From Methylophilaceae bacterium (lineage in GTDB: Bacteria > Pseudomonadota > Gammaproteobacteria > Burkholderiales > Methylophilaceae), in NCBI GenBank assembly GCA_028342535.1, contig JAOLWQ010000002.1, positions 97,484 to 161,483 on the forward strand: a DNA stretch of 64,000 nt. Direction: 5' to 3'. This document shows, piece after piece, positions 1 through 8,884 of the stretch (its first letter is position 1; each line of letters starts with the position of its first letter). The notes below the pieces were generated by a model. The model was not told the DNA's origin. It saw only the letters and a list, made by a program, of their open reading frames with translations, and ran no database searches. Made by a program: the position numbers and the translations under genes.

Positions 1-479
1 CATTAGAATCACTGGTTATTTCATCGAAAATAGCAAAAGATTTTTTACCAAAAATACAGAAGATATTCAACATAAAAAAAATAGAGATGCGCGGATGCGC
101 TGAAACAAAAAAAATTATTCTCGATGTTAAAGAAGCTAAAGAAGAAGATTATTATATGGAATATGCAGGTCCAATTATTTCGATTAAGATTGTCAACTCA
201 ATTGATGAGGCAATTGAACATATCAATAAGTATTCTTCAAAACACACAGAGTCAATCATTACAAAAAATCAAGAAAATGGGGAAAAATTTATCAGAGAAA
301 TTGATTCATCAAGTGTCATGATTAATGCATCAACTCGATTTGCTGATGGTTTTGAATACGGTCTAGGCGCTGAAATTGGTATATCTACTGATAAATTTCA
401 TGCTAGAGGTCCGGTTGGGCTTGAAGGGCTAACCTCACTAAAATATATTGTATTAGGAACAGGTCAGATTAGAAAATAA
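1..479 (+). CDS. proA: Gamma-glutamyl phosphate reductase, C-terminal part (5' end outside window)
   Basis: NADPH-dependent reduction of glutamyl-5-phosphate to glutamate-5-semialdehyde, the second step of proline synthesis. About 158 C-terminal residues are visible; the first whole codon begins at base 3 and the frame is open to the window edge, so the ATG at 87 is internal. Family signatures are [18 protein letters not shown], then a C-terminal block containing [14 protein letters not shown] and [10 protein letters not shown], followed by [12 protein letters not shown], all typical of ProA. The stop is at 477-479 and nadD starts two bases later, so the two are probably cotranscribed. The partner kinase proB is in this window at 19877-21022 on the other strand, so the pathway is split over two loci. 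The assignment is secure; only the N-terminal part is missing. Confidence 0.93.
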   Translation, partial: LESLVISSKIAKDFLPKIQKIFNIKKIEMRGCAETKKIILDVKEAKEEDYYMEYAGPIISIKIVNSIDEAIEHINKYSSKHTESIITKNQENGEKFIREIDSSSVMINASTRFADGFEYGLGAEIGISTDKFHARGPVGLEGLTSLKYIVLGTGQIRK

Positions 480-481
480 CA

Positions 482-1153
482 ATGGTAGATAATAAACTAA
501 TTGGCTTGTATGGGGGTGCTTTCGATCCAATTCATAAAGCTCACATATTAATAGCTCAAAACTGTGTAAAAATTATTGGCTTAAATAAAATTATTTTTAT
601 ACCTACTGGTAATTCTCCTAATAATAAAATAATGAGTGCTCATCATCACAGAATAGAGATGTTGAAAATAGCTTGTAAAGATAATTTATTTGAATTTTCA
701 GATTTTGAAATTAATGAGTATTTAGAGCAAAAAAAAATATCTTATACAATTAATACCCTTAAGCATTTTAAAAAAAAGACTAATTCTACTTTACTTTTTA
801 TCCTTGGTACTGATGCCTTTTCAACCATTACTTCGTGGCATAAATGGAATGAAATACTAAGCTACTGTCATTTAGTTTTAATTGAAAGGGGTAGAAAGAA
901 ATCAGATATAGAAAAAATGTCACCCGAGGTTCAAGAATTTTTTAGAGATAATATCGCTAACGATGTTAATGATCTTAGAAAAAATAATTATGGAAAAATT
1001 TACCTTATTCCAATGTCTATATTTCAAGAATCATCAAGTGAGATTAGAGATAGATCCATGATGAATTTAGATATTAAAAATTTTCTACCTAAAACTATTC
1101 GAGACTATATTAAAAAAAATAGGCTTTATAAAGTACCTGGCCATAATAAGTAA
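482..1153 (+). CDS. nadD: Nicotinate-nucleotide adenylyltransferase
   Basis: Transfers AMP from ATP to nicotinate mononucleotide to form deamido-NAD in NAD synthesis. The 223-residue length fits the family. The nucleotidyltransferase signature GGAFDPIHKAH is at residues 11-21, the usual second-position glycine of the HxGH motif being alanine here. A C-terminal SSSEIRDR motif corresponds to the SxTxxR ATP-binding element. It starts 2 bases after proA, suggesting one transcript. Its last 28 bases overlap the 3' end of bioD on the opposite strand, a convergent overlap. The usual betaproteobacterial downstream partner rsfS is not here. Confidence 0.93.
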   Translation: MVDNKLIGLYGGAFDPIHKAHILIAQNCVKIIGLNKIIFIPTGNSPNNKIMSAHHHRIEMLKIACKDNLFEFSDFEINEYLEQKKISYTINTLKHFKKKTNSTLLFILGTDAFSTITSWHKWNEILSYCHLVLIERGRKKSDIEKMSPEVQEFFRDNIANDVNDLRKNNYGKIYLIPMSIFQESSSEIRDRSMMNLDIKNFLPKTIRDYIKKNRLYKVPGHNK

Positions 1154-1803
1154 TCAGCAATCTTACTTGTATTAATTTTTTTTTGAAATGGTATCTTTCC
1201 CATAAATGGTGCTTCGATATTGTTTACGAGATATTTAATATTCTCATCAACTTCGTTCATATTTGGATCAATACAGTTTGCTACCCATCCAGTTAAATTA
1301 TGATTGTTATTTTTGATTGATTCTACGGTAAGCATCGTATGATTAATACACCCCAATCGTATACCTACAACTAAAATAATTGGTGTATTTAGATAGCTAA
1401 TTAGGTCTTGAACAGACTTATTTTTTGCTAAAGGAACTTTGTAGCCACCAGCACCTTCAACAAATAAATACTCACATTCTTTTTGTAATAATAATAAATT
1501 TTCTTTAATTTTAGAAAATAGTATTTCATTACTAGTTAAATTTGAAGCTATATGTGGAGCAATTGCCTGATCAAAGCAATAGGGATTAATAATTTTAACA
1601 GATTTTTTTATACTATTTATTAATAAAAATTTATACACATCACTATTTATTAATTGATTGTCAATAATCTCAGTCCCCGCTGCAACAGGCTTCATACCCA
1701 TTGCAAGTAAGCCTTTTCTCTTAAAAAAATTAATTAGGGCACAAGTAATTTCTGTTTTACCTATATGTGTATCTGTACCGGTTATAAAATAAGAATTATT
1801 CAT
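1126..1803 (-). CDS. bioD: ATP-dependent dethiobiotin synthetase
   Basis: Carboxylates and ring-closes 7,8-diaminopelargonate to dethiobiotin, the penultimate step of biotin synthesis. The 225-residue protein opens with the P-loop GTDTHIGKT (residues 9-17) and carries VEGAGGYKVPL, the Mg/substrate-binding loop of BioD. It is the last gene of the bioB-F-H-C-D operon, 25 bases after bioC. The 3' end overlaps nadD convergently by 28 bases, so termination must occur inside or beyond nadD antisense sequence; I see no intrinsic terminator. A run of nine T on the plus strand near 1175-1183 lies in its coding region. Confidence 0.95.
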   Translation of the reverse strand: MNNSYFITGTDTHIGKTEITCALINFFKRKGLLAMGMKPVAAGTEIIDNQLINSDVYKFLLINSIKKSVKIINPYCFDQAIAPHIASNLTSNEILFSKIKENLLLLQKECEYLFVEGAGGYKVPLAKNKSVQDLISYLNTPIILVVGIRLGCINHTMLTVESIKNNNHNLTGWVANCIDPNMNEVDENIKYLVNNIEAPFMGKIPFQKKINTSKIADYLLWPGTL

Positions 1804-1828
1804 AATTCAAAAATAATTTAGAATTGAT

Positions 1829-2632
1829 TTATAATTCATTAGAGGTATTCCAAGTATAGCAATACACTGCCTCATAAGTTGCAGGGTAAATACCGTCATA
1901 GCTGTATTCGTTATAGCCATCTGAAATCAATTTTAAATATGATTTTCCAGATAACCCATTTTTTTTATTCTTGAATCCACTTGTAGCCCCAATCTTTCTT
2001 AAGTCTAAGAAAAGTTTATTAATATTATTATATGTTAAACAGAATTCTTCTGAATCAATAACTGGATTAGTAAAGCCCTCTCTAATAAGCTTGTTCTTGA
2101 TACTTAAAATATCTAAAAAATTATTAGTTTTTTGATAATTAGATATTTTTTTAGTCACATTCTTTAATTCAAAAAGCGTATTTGGCCCAAATGTACTAAA
2201 TATAAATAATCCTCCTGGTTTTAATATTAACTTTAATTTCTTAAAGATATATGAAAGATTATTGCACCATTGTAAAGAGCTTGTTGACCAAATGACATCA
2301 AATGTGTTTTCGGTAAAGGATAATTCTTCAATATCCCCACATGTAAACTCAGATTTAGAACCCAATACTTTTGTTTGATTTTTTTTTGCTTCTTGCAACA
2401 TATTTATTGAGAAATCGTAATTTATTAACCTTATATTTTGATATTTTTCTTTCAAAATTATCCCATTTCTTCCTGTTCCACAACCAAGATCTAAAATTAA
2501 GCTTGGTCTCACTTCTATTAAGTCTAATTTTTTAAAGAGATTATCTGATATTTTATTCTGAAGAGACGAATATTCATCATATGTTTTAGCATGCCTATCA
2601 AAAACTTTTCGCTTATACTCTTTATCAATCAT
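1829..2632 (-). CDS. bioC: Malonyl-[acyl-carrier protein] O-methyltransferase
   Basis: SAM-dependent enzyme that methylates the free carboxyl of malonyl-ACP so that fatty acid synthesis can build the pimeloyl chain for biotin. The 267-residue protein has the class I methyltransferase glycine loop LDLGCGTGRNG at residues 47-57 and motif-IV-like IWSTSSLQWCN, and starts with the BioC-like FDRHAKTYDEYSSLQ. It starts 3 bases after bioH and shares its pathway, since BioH removes the methyl group that BioC adds. Codon use is AT-rich like its neighbours. Confidence 0.92.
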   Translation of the reverse strand: MIDKEYKRKVFDRHAKTYDEYSSLQNKISDNLFKKLDLIEVRPSLILDLGCGTGRNGIILKEKYQNIRLINYDFSINMLQEAKKNQTKVLGSKSEFTCGDIEELSFTENTFDVIWSTSSLQWCNNLSYIFKKLKLILKPGGLFIFSTFGPNTLFELKNVTKKISNYQKTNNFLDILSIKNKLIREGFTNPVIDSEEFCLTYNNINKLFLDLRKIGATSGFKNKKNGLSGKSYLKLISDGYNEYSYDGIYPATYEAVYCYTWNTSNEL

Positions 2633-2635
2633 TTT

Positions 2636-3397
2636 CTAGCTTGATCCTAAAAATTCTTCGACCAACTCAAAACATTTTCTTTGGTAATTTATAAATGGTA
2701 TGTGTCCTGCTAAATCAAAAATAAATATTTTTGATTCTTTAATTTGTGACTGCATCCAAATAGATGCTTTATAGTTTGAAATATAATCTTGTTTACCACT
2801 AATTATTAATGTTGGAATATTTATATTCTTTACATCATTTCTCATATCAATTTCTTCTAAAATTTCTAATGACTTTTCCAGGCCCTCTTTTGTGGGAGAC
2901 TGTTGATCCATAAAATCATTTTCTAACTTTTTTATAATATTTTTACTTTCTTTATCTTCTTTTATTTGTAATAGAAAAAAACTTTTTAATGTTTTTTGCC
3001 AATTGATTAATAAATTTTTTTTGAATTTATAAAAAAAATTAATACTAACGCCGTACTCCCATCCTGGCTTTCTAATAAAACATGGTGTTGAGGATATGCA
3101 TACTAATTTTTTTACAGTCTTTGGGTGCTTTAAGCAGTATTTCATCGCAATTTGTCCACCCAATGACCACCCTATTATTGTTGCTTTCTCTGGAATTGAC
3201 TCATGTATTTTATCTATTAAATTATCAATTTTATATGGATTAATTATTGGACTTTTGCCCATTCCTGGAAGGTCAATAATATATAATTTATTTTTATATT
3301 TCATTACCTTTGAAAATTCTTTCCAAATCTTACCTGACATACCCCAGCCATGAATTAAAACTATCGGCTTCCCTTTTCCTATAATTTTTATATACAT
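2636..3397 (-). CDS. bioH: Pimeloyl-[acyl-carrier protein] methyl ester esterase
   Basis: Alpha/beta hydrolase that cleaves pimeloyl-ACP methyl ester and ends the BioC-BioH elongation cycle in biotin synthesis. At 253 residues it matches E. coli BioH. The oxyanion-side HGWGMSG is at 16-22, the nucleophile elbow GWSLGG puts Ser at 78, and the likely other triad members are Asp204 (GKQDY) and His232 (AGHIPF). It sits between bioF (2-base gap) and bioC (3-base gap), which supports the specific assignment over a generic hydrolase. A perfect 11-bp inverted repeat with a 2-base loop lies in its coding sequence at 2713-2736. Confidence 0.92.
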   Translation of the reverse strand: MYIKIIGKGKPIVLIHGWGMSGKIWKEFSKVMKYKNKLYIIDLPGMGKSPIINPYKIDNLIDKIHESIPEKATIIGWSLGGQIAMKYCLKHPKTVKKLVCISSTPCFIRKPGWEYGVSINFFYKFKKNLLINWQKTLKSFFLLQIKEDKESKNIIKKLENDFMDQQSPTKEGLEKSLEILEEIDMRNDVKNINIPTLIISGKQDYISNYKASIWMQSQIKESKIFIFDLAGHIPFINYQRKCFELVEEFLGSS

Positions 3398-3399
3398 TA

Positions 3400-4572
3400 T
3401 TACTTTGTTTTTAAATTAATTAGTTCAGCTAACCTTAAAATTACTTTTGGTTCATGCAAGGCTGAAATTGAAATTCTTAAACGTGATGTTTTTTTTGGCA
3501 CTGTTGGCGGCCTAATTACTGGAACATAAAATCCTTCCTTTAATAGCTTCTCTGAAATCTTTATTGACTTAATAGTGTCATTAATAAAAATTGGTTGAAT
3601 TGCTGTAATAGACTTTCCTATTAGTATTTTATTTTCAATTTTATCTCTTAATAAATTTATTGATTTTAAAATATTGTTTCTTAGCTTTTTACCTTCTTTA
3701 ATAATCCTTAATGAGGTAATGATTCCGCATGAAATAGCTGGAGATGAGGCTGTTGTATAAATATAGGTTTTAGCCTTTTGAATTAAGTAATTAATAATCT
3801 CTTTATTTGCTACGACTATTGCGCCTGTAATACCTACCGACTTCCCTAAGGTAAACATGTAAATTATTCTTTTCTTTTGTGTGGGTTTCAGATCTAGCTT
3901 TGGATAATAATGTTCCAATATTCCTTGTCCATTTTTTCCTAATACTCCATATCCGTGAGCATCATCAACATAAAGATATGCATCATACTTTTCACATAAA
4001 GCCATTAATGCTGGTAAATTAATTAAATCTCCATCCATACTAAATACCGCATCTGTAATGATCAGCTTTCTTCTTCCGTCATTCTTTTTAAGTATTTTTT
4101 CTAAATGTTCTAAATCCAAATGGTTGTAACGAATAAATTTTGATTTACTTAATAACGAAGCCTCGTTTAATGAAGCATGGTTTAATCTGTCAGATAAAAT
4201 TAAATCATTTCTGTCACAAAGAGCAGTAATTACCCCCATATTTGCAGAAAATCCTGAAGAGAACAAAATACTTTTATCAAATCCTAAGTTTTCTGCAGCC
4301 AACTTTTCTAACTGATCATGAATCTCATAATGGCCTGATATGAGATGCGATGCTCCGGAGCCATTTCCATACTTCTTTATCCCATCGATTATGGATTTTT
4401 TTATTATTTTATTCTGCGTTAAGCCAAGGTAATCGTTACTAGAGAAATTATGTACCCACTGGCCATTGATTTTTATCTTTCCTTGTTTTACGTCTTGAAT
4501 TGATCTTCTATGCCTATATAAATCATTACTAGCCAAGCTTTTTAGGTCTACTGATAAGTCTTGATGCAGCAT
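3400..4572 (-). CDS. bioF: 8-amino-7-oxononanoate synthase
   Basis: PLP-dependent decarboxylative condensation of pimeloyl-ACP with alanine, the first dedicated ring-assembly step of biotin synthesis. The protein has 390 residues with SSNDYLGL at 44-51, the YVDDAHGYGVLG block near 201-212 and the PLP lysine in FTLGKSVG (Lys244). It follows bioB by one base and precedes bioH. The N-terminus is conventional, starting with ATG. Other alpha-oxoamine synthases such as Kbl are excluded mainly by the operon context. Confidence 0.95.
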   Translation of the reverse strand: MLHQDLSVDLKSLASNDLYRHRRSIQDVKQGKIKINGQWVHNFSSNDYLGLTQNKIIKKSIIDGIKKYGNGSGASHLISGHYEIHDQLEKLAAENLGFDKSILFSSGFSANMGVITALCDRNDLILSDRLNHASLNEASLLSKSKFIRYNHLDLEHLEKILKKNDGRRKLIITDAVFSMDGDLINLPALMALCEKYDAYLYVDDAHGYGVLGKNGQGILEHYYPKLDLKPTQKKRIIYMFTLGKSVGITGAIVVANKEIINYLIQKAKTYIYTTASSPAISCGIITSLRIIKEGKKLRNNILKSINLLRDKIENKILIGKSITAIQPIFINDTIKSIKISEKLLKEGFYVPVIRPPTVPKKTSRLRISISALHEPKVILRLAELINLKTK

Positions 4573-4573
4573 A

Positions 4574-5584
4574 TTACAAAGTTGAAAGATTTAATCGGTT
4601 AAACAATTTTTTGTCTTTTTCAATATCTGGATTACCTGTAGTTAATAACTGCTCCCCGTAAAATATTGAATTTGCACCTGAGAAAAAAGCTAAAGCCTGA
4701 ATACCATCATCCATAATTTCTCTTCCAGCAGATAACCTAACAAAGCTTTTAGGCATAGTAATCCTTGCAACAGCAATTGTTCTTATAAAGTCAAAATGAT
4801 CTAATTTCTCAATATTACTTAATGGTGTCCCTTCTACTTGAGTTAAAAGATTAATTGGAACACTTTCGGGGGGTCTTTCCATATTAGCTAATTGTGATAT
4901 CAAACTAACTCGATCATCTATTGATTCACCTAACCCAACAATACCTCCGCAACAAACGTTTATTGATGCCTCTCTAACACGTTCTAAAGTATCTAGCCGA
5001 TTTTGATAGGTCCTAGTTGATATAATGTCCCCATAAAACTCTGGAGAAGTATCTAGGTTATGATTGTAATAATCTAACCCAGCTTCTTTTAGCTCCTCTG
5101 CTTGACCTTCTTTCAGCATCCCTAAAGTCGCACATGTTTCAAGTCCTAGTTCCTTGACTTTAAATATCATTTCTTTCACTGAATTTAAATCTTTTTCCTT
5201 AGGGCCTCTCCATGCAGCACCCATACAAAAACGACTAGCTCCCGCTTCTTTAGCAAGTTTTGCGGAGGCTAAAACCTCTGCAATATCCATCAATGGCTCA
5301 TTCTTAACTTCTGTGTCAAATCGGGCTGATTGTGGGCAATATCCACAATCTTCAGAACAGCCTCCAGTCTTAATTGATAATAATGTGCTCAATTGGACTT
5401 CATTGGGGTTAAAATTAGCTCTGTGGATAACATGCGACTGGTATACTAAATCATTAAATGGCAGTTGAAAAAGAGATTTAATTTCTTTCTTTGACCATTT
5501 TTCTATATTATTCTCTTTGAGCTTCTCTTTGGGCTTTATAAAGTGAAGTTTTTTATGATTTTCTACTGATTTTTGGGTGGTCAT
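4574..5584 (-). CDS. bioB: Biotin synthase
   Basis: Radical SAM enzyme that inserts sulfur into dethiobiotin. The radical-SAM cysteines are C76, C80 and C83 in CSEDCGYC, followed by the family motifs [12 protein letters not shown] and the Arg-containing SAGREIM. An N-terminal extension of roughly 25 residues precedes the core. It is the first gene of the biotin operon, read from an AT-rich promoter region shared with divergent trmL. An AGGTGA ribosome-binding sequence lies 4 to 5 bases before the ATG. I see no BirA-type operator upstream, so biotin-dependent repression is not evident. Confidence 0.96.
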   Translation of the reverse strand: MTTQKSVENHKKLHFIKPKEKLKENNIEKWSKKEIKSLFQLPFNDLVYQSHVIHRANFNPNEVQLSTLLSIKTGGCSEDCGYCPQSARFDTEVKNEPLMDIAEVLASAKLAKEAGASRFCMGAAWRGPKEKDLNSVKEMIFKVKELGLETCATLGMLKEGQAEELKEAGLDYYNHNLDTSPEFYGDIISTRTYQNRLDTLERVREASINVCCGGIVGLGESIDDRVSLISQLANMERPPESVPINLLTQVEGTPLSNIEKLDHFDFIRTIAVARITMPKSFVRLSAGREIMDDGIQALAFFSGANSIFYGEQLLTTGNPDIEKDKKLFNRLNLSTL

Positions 5585-5685
5585 ATATCACCTAAGTAAT
5601 TGATTTTATTTTATATATTTATTAAAAATATATATGTTAATTGATTTTACACTATTTTAATAACAACTGTCTAAATTTTAATCAT

Positions 5686-6150
5686 ATGTTTAATATTGTT
5701 CTTTACGAGCCTGAAATTCCGCCAAACACTGGAAATATAATTCGCCTTTGCGTAAATACATCTTCGACTTTGCACCTAATTAAGCCATTAGGTTTTAATT
5801 TAGATGAGAAGCAAGTTCGGCGTGCAGGTCTTGATTATCATGATATGGCAAATATTAAAATCTATGAAACTTATAATGACTGTTTAGAAAAATTAAAAGG
5901 CAATAGATTTTTTGCTGTTACCACTAAAGCAACTCGATATTATGGTGATTTTGAATATAAAAAAGGAGATGCTTTTGTTTTTGGACCTGAAACTCGAGGG
6001 TTACCTTTAGATATTCTAGGTAAAATGTTTGAAAGTGAGAAAATTAGGGTTCCAATGGTTAAAAATAATAGGAGCTTAAACCTATCTAATACAGTTGCTA
6101 TAGTTTTGTACGAGGCATGGCGTCAAGTAAATTTTGAATTAGGAGTCTAA
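5686..6150 (+). CDS. trmL: tRNA (cytidine(34)-2'-O)-methyltransferase TrmL
   Basis: SPOUT-class enzyme that 2'-O-methylates the wobble base of certain leucine tRNAs, including the CAA isoacceptor encoded at 52723-52809. I chose the ATG at 5686 because family members begin MFNIVLYEPEIPPNTGN; a TTG at 5641 would add 15 residues without similarity. The SPOUT motifs are NTGNIIRLC near the N-terminus, VFGPETRGLP in the middle and NRSLNLSNTVAIVLYE at the C-terminus, which form the knotted SAM site. The 154-residue length is normal. It diverges from bioB and overlaps gpsA convergently by 4 bases. Confidence 0.93.
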   Translation: MFNIVLYEPEIPPNTGNIIRLCVNTSSTLHLIKPLGFNLDEKQVRRAGLDYHDMANIKIYETYNDCLEKLKGNRFFAVTTKATRYYGDFEYKKGDAFVFGPETRGLPLDILGKMFESEKIRVPMVKNNRSLNLSNTVAIVLYEAWRQVNFELGV

Positions 6151-7145
6151 TTTTCAGGCTTTATAGATCGACCTAAGAGATCTAATACTGCGTCTTTTGG
6201 TGATTTTCCAAGTTGAATAACATTATTAACCTCGGATGTTATTGGCATCTCAATTTTTGTGCTCTCAATTCTTCTTATTACCTCAGTGGCTGTGAAAACA
6301 CCCTCAGCAACATGTCCTAAATTTTTGAGAATATCATTCAAAGATTGTCCTTTTGCTAATTGAATTCCCACTTCGCGATTTCTTGAGTACTCCCCTGTGC
6401 AAGTTAAGACTAGATCTCCTGAGCCAGCTAAACCACTAAAGGTGTCTTGGTTAGCACCCAAATGAGAACCAAATCTTGAAATCTCAGCCAATCCTCTTGT
6501 GATTAAAGCTGCACGAGCATTATTGCCAAAACCCATTCCATCCGAAATTCCAGAAGCAATTGCTATTACATTTTTTAATGCCCCACCAACTGATACACCT
6601 ACAACATCGTCACTTGTATAAACTCTCAAATTATGGTGATGAAAAAATTTTGTAGCAAGTATTGTGGCCTCTTTACTTGTTGAGGCAATAGTTAATGCAG
6701 TTGGAAGAGATCTTACTAATTCTGCAGCAAAACTTGGTCCGGATACAACTCCCCAATGCCGATTAGTAGTTTTTGGGTCACCTAATTCTTCAATAGCGAT
6801 TTCGTGAGGTAATTTAGCAGAATCTTGCTCAAGTCCTTTATTAGCCCAGATTACTGGTGCTGATTGATTAATCTCATTTATAGATTTTAAGATTTCTCTA
6901 AAACCTGAAGTGGGTACAGCACAAACTATCAAATCTATATCTAATAAAGTTGCATTAAAATCATCGCTAATCTCTAAAAGTGATGGAAATTTAAAATCGC
7001 CTAAATATAGAGGGTTTGATTGGGCTTTTTTCATTCCGGATACGTGCCCAGAGTTTCTAGCCCAAAGCGTAGTTGGGTGTAATTTAGCCAAATGAATAGC
7101 TAAAGCTGTTCCCCAGGCTCCAGCACCAAGAACACATATTTTCAA
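6147..7145 (-). CDS. gpsA: Glycerol-3-phosphate dehydrogenase [NAD(P)+]
   Basis: Reduces dihydroxyacetone phosphate to sn-glycerol-3-phosphate, the backbone for phospholipids. The 332-residue protein has the Rossmann glycine motif GAGAWGTALA at 7-16, ANKGLEQ with the catalytic-region lysine, VSGPSFAAEL, and the GLAGSGDLVLTCT signature. It is the last gene of the minus-strand set rhodanese-grxC-secB-SH3-gpsA, one base after the SH3 gene, an order with secB common in Proteobacteria. Confidence 0.96.
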   Translation of the reverse strand: MKICVLGAGAWGTALAIHLAKLHPTTLWARNSGHVSGMKKAQSNPLYLGDFKFPSLLEISDDFNATLLDIDLIVCAVPTSGFREILKSINEINQSAPVIWANKGLEQDSAKLPHEIAIEELGDPKTTNRHWGVVSGPSFAAELVRSLPTALTIASTSKEATILATKFFHHHNLRVYTSDDVVGVSVGGALKNVIAIASGISDGMGFGNNARAALITRGLAEISRFGSHLGANQDTFSGLAGSGDLVLTCTGEYSRNREVGIQLAKGQSLNDILKNLGHVAEGVFTATEVIRRIESTKIEMPITSEVNNVIQLGKSPKDAVLDLLGRSIKPEN

Positions 7146-7146
7146 G

Positions 7147-7608
7147 TTATATTCCCCAAACTTCTTCAGTTCTTATAAAGCCTTGGATTCCTTCAGAGAT
7201 CGCTTGTACTTTGATCCAACCATCTGTAACTATTGGCGATAATAAATTAAGAGCAATAAGCTTATCAATATATGCCAATTTAGCTTCATTCTTACTTGGT
7301 TTATTGTAAATAGTTACTTGAGATTTTAAAGTAATAACAGTTCTTTCGGAATCAAGTCCTTTAACTTGTGCCCAGCTAATCTTACCTAAATGATCTTCTA
7401 CCTTCTTCCAGTCTTTTAAACTAACAATGACTTTAAGAGGATATCCTTCGGTTACAATAAACTTTTTTTTAGTTGAAGCAGAAGGACCTTCATATAAAAT
7501 TAAACTTTTATTCTTAACGGATAGGAATTCAGCAGCTACACTCGAACTATAAAATGTAAAAAAAATACTTAAAAAGAGAACAACCCTAAAAAAAAAATTA
7601 GGGATCAT
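7147..7608 (-). CDS. Exported bacterial SH3-domain protein
   Basis: Predicted secreted or periplasmic protein of 153 residues with a bacterial SH3-like domain (SH3_4/COG3807 type); function unknown, possibly peptidoglycan binding. I start at the ATG at 7608, one base past the secB stop, because the following MIPNFFFRVVLFLSIFFTF is a signal peptide; the longer frame from 7662 would run back through secB. SH3-like sequence includes LILYEGPSASTKKKFIVTEG and DWKKVEDHLGKISWAQ, repeated in weaker form to the C-terminus. A run of ten A on the plus strand (7578-7587) falls in codons 4 to 8, just after the start. Confidence 0.78.
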   Translation of the reverse strand: MIPNFFFRVVLFLSIFFTFYSSSVAAEFLSVKNKSLILYEGPSASTKKKFIVTEGYPLKVIVSLKDWKKVEDHLGKISWAQVKGLDSERTVITLKSQVTIYNKPSKNEAKLAYIDKLIALNLLSPIVTDGWIKVQAISEGIQGFIRTEEVWGI

Positions 7609-7609
7609 C

Positions 7610-8086
7610 CTATGATTTTTTAGAATCTTTTTTTTGTTGTTCTTGCATGTATAAAGCTTCAAAATTTATTGGCTGTAATTGAACAGGATTAAAACCAGCT
7701 TTTACAGTAAAATTAGCAATGGCTTCTCTTGCATATGGGAACAAAATATTGGGGCATGTAATAGAAAGAACAGCCTCTAATCCATCTTCAGGAATATTCT
7801 TAATAGCGAAAATTCCCGCTTGAACTATATCCACTACAAAAGCAGTTTGCTCATCAATTTTAGAGGTTATCGTTAGTTGAAGTGAAACCTCATAAAAACT
7901 ATCTGCAAGGGGTTTTATCTCATTATTTAATTCAACGCTAATCTTTGGAGCTTCTCGGCTTGTAAATATCTCTGGGGCATTTGGAACCTCAACTGATACA
8001 TCTTTTAAATATAATTTTTCTAATGCGAAACCAGGCTGATTTTCTTTGCCTATTTTAACTTTTGATTTTTTTTTATCTGCTGCCAT
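7610..8086 (-). CDS. secB: Protein-export chaperone SecB
   Basis: Cytoplasmic tetrameric chaperone that keeps preproteins unfolded and hands them to SecA. The 158-residue protein has the SecB signatures LYLKDVSVEVPNAPEIF, EQTAFVVDIVQAGIFAI and CPNILFPYAREAIANFTVKAGF. The C-terminal SecA-interacting zinc tail of some SecB proteins is absent here. A 96-base gap separates it from grxC upstream and holds a TATAAT-like element on the minus strand at 8110-8115, so it may have its own promoter. Confidence 0.95.
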   Translation of the reverse strand: MAADKKKSKVKIGKENQPGFALEKLYLKDVSVEVPNAPEIFTSREAPKISVELNNEIKPLADSFYEVSLQLTITSKIDEQTAFVVDIVQAGIFAIKNIPEDGLEAVLSITCPNILFPYAREAIANFTVKAGFNPVQLQPINFEALYMQEQQKKDSKKS

Positions 8087-8182
8087 ATTTTTATTCCTAA
8101 TCTATAAATATTATAAGTTAATTAAACTAAAACGATATTCTAGCGCTTTAAACGATAAGAATGAAGCATTAAGAATAAATTT

Positions 8183-8443
8183 TTAATTTAATTCCAACAT
8201 TCTATCTAATTCCCCAGATAAATCGATCGCTCTTAACTCATTAAAGCCACCAATGTGTTTTTTTTCGATAAATATTTGTGGAACAGTTCTTTTACCTGTT
8301 ATCTGAATCATCTTTTCTAGATCTTTAGGGTTCTCATCTACAAGTATTTTTTCAATTTCATCATAACCTTTCTCAGATAATAATCTTTCTGCATTTTCGC
8401 AATAAGGACAATAAGAGCTTGTGTACATTAAAATATGTTTCAT
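8183..8443 (-). CDS. grxC: Glutaredoxin 3 (GrxC family)
   Basis: Dithiol glutaredoxin that reduces disulfides with glutathione. I start at 8443, giving 86 residues beginning MKHILMYTSSYCPYC; the ATG overlaps the rhodanese stop as ATGA. The active site CPYC has cysteines at 12 and 15, and TVPQIFI (cis-proline) and the glutathione-contact GGFNEL follow. A longer frame from 8482 lies inside the rhodanese gene and is rejected. Translational coupling with the upstream rhodanese is likely. Confidence 0.92.
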   Translation of the reverse strand: MKHILMYTSSYCPYCENAERLLSEKGYDEIEKILVDENPKDLEKMIQITGKRTVPQIFIEKKHIGGFNELRAIDLSGELDRMLELN

Positions 8444-8853
8444 ATATTTTTTTGTGTAACAGGTAGTTGTAATTTTGACCATTCCGAAAATCCACCCTCG
8501 ATACTTAATACTGACTCGAATTTTTCTTGATTAAGAAGCTTCATTGCTCTTCCTGAACTATTTCCTGAGCCACAATAAACCAAGATTGTTTTTTTAGACT
8601 GTTTATTTAATTTTTCCAACATGCCAGGTAGTTTGCTATATGGAATACTGATTGCATTAGGTATATGACTAATATTAAACTTTTCTTCAGTTCTCACATC
8701 TACAATTGTGCAAGCTTCTCTATTCATAAGCAAAACCGCATCTTTAACATTAATTGATTTGACTCCTCCAGAAAGAGCTTGTGGGAATAAGAGTAATAAG
8801 CCAGAAGTTAATATAATAAAAACTAATAAATAATCATTTAATGAGAAATCCAA
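8440..8853 (-). CDS. Membrane-anchored rhodanese-like sulfurtransferase
   Basis: A 137-residue protein with one N-terminal membrane segment (about residues 8-26) and a single rhodanese domain. The active-site loop is YCGSGNSSGR with Cys94, preceded by IVDVRTEEKFNISHIPNA, the family's first signature. In proteobacteria such proteins often sit, as here, beside grxC and secB. It probably transfers sulfane sulfur or handles thiol redox chemistry; the substrate cannot be read from sequence. It is the first gene of this minus-strand operon and diverges from gpmI. Confidence 0.85.
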   Translation of the reverse strand: MDFSLNDYLLVFIILTSGLLLLFPQALSGGVKSINVKDAVLLMNREACTIVDVRTEEKFNISHIPNAISIPYSKLPGMLEKLNKQSKKTILVYCGSGNSSGRAMKLLNQEKFESVLSIEGGFSEWSKLQLPVTQKNI

Positions 8854-8884
8854 AAAAAATCCTTTAAAATTTAAAACAATTATA

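Noticed and set aside
2106-2149. 11-base complementary arms in bioC
   Set aside because: The loop is about 22 bases and the arms nearly all A/T; too weak beside the other repeats.
5154-5468. Plus-strand frame of 104 codons
   Set aside because: It is antisense to bioB radical-SAM sequence, with no ribosome-binding site and no family resemblance.
5585-5685. BirA operator in front of bioB
   Set aside because: No TTGTAAAC- or GTTAAC-type dyad with the right spacing is present; only AT-rich repeats.
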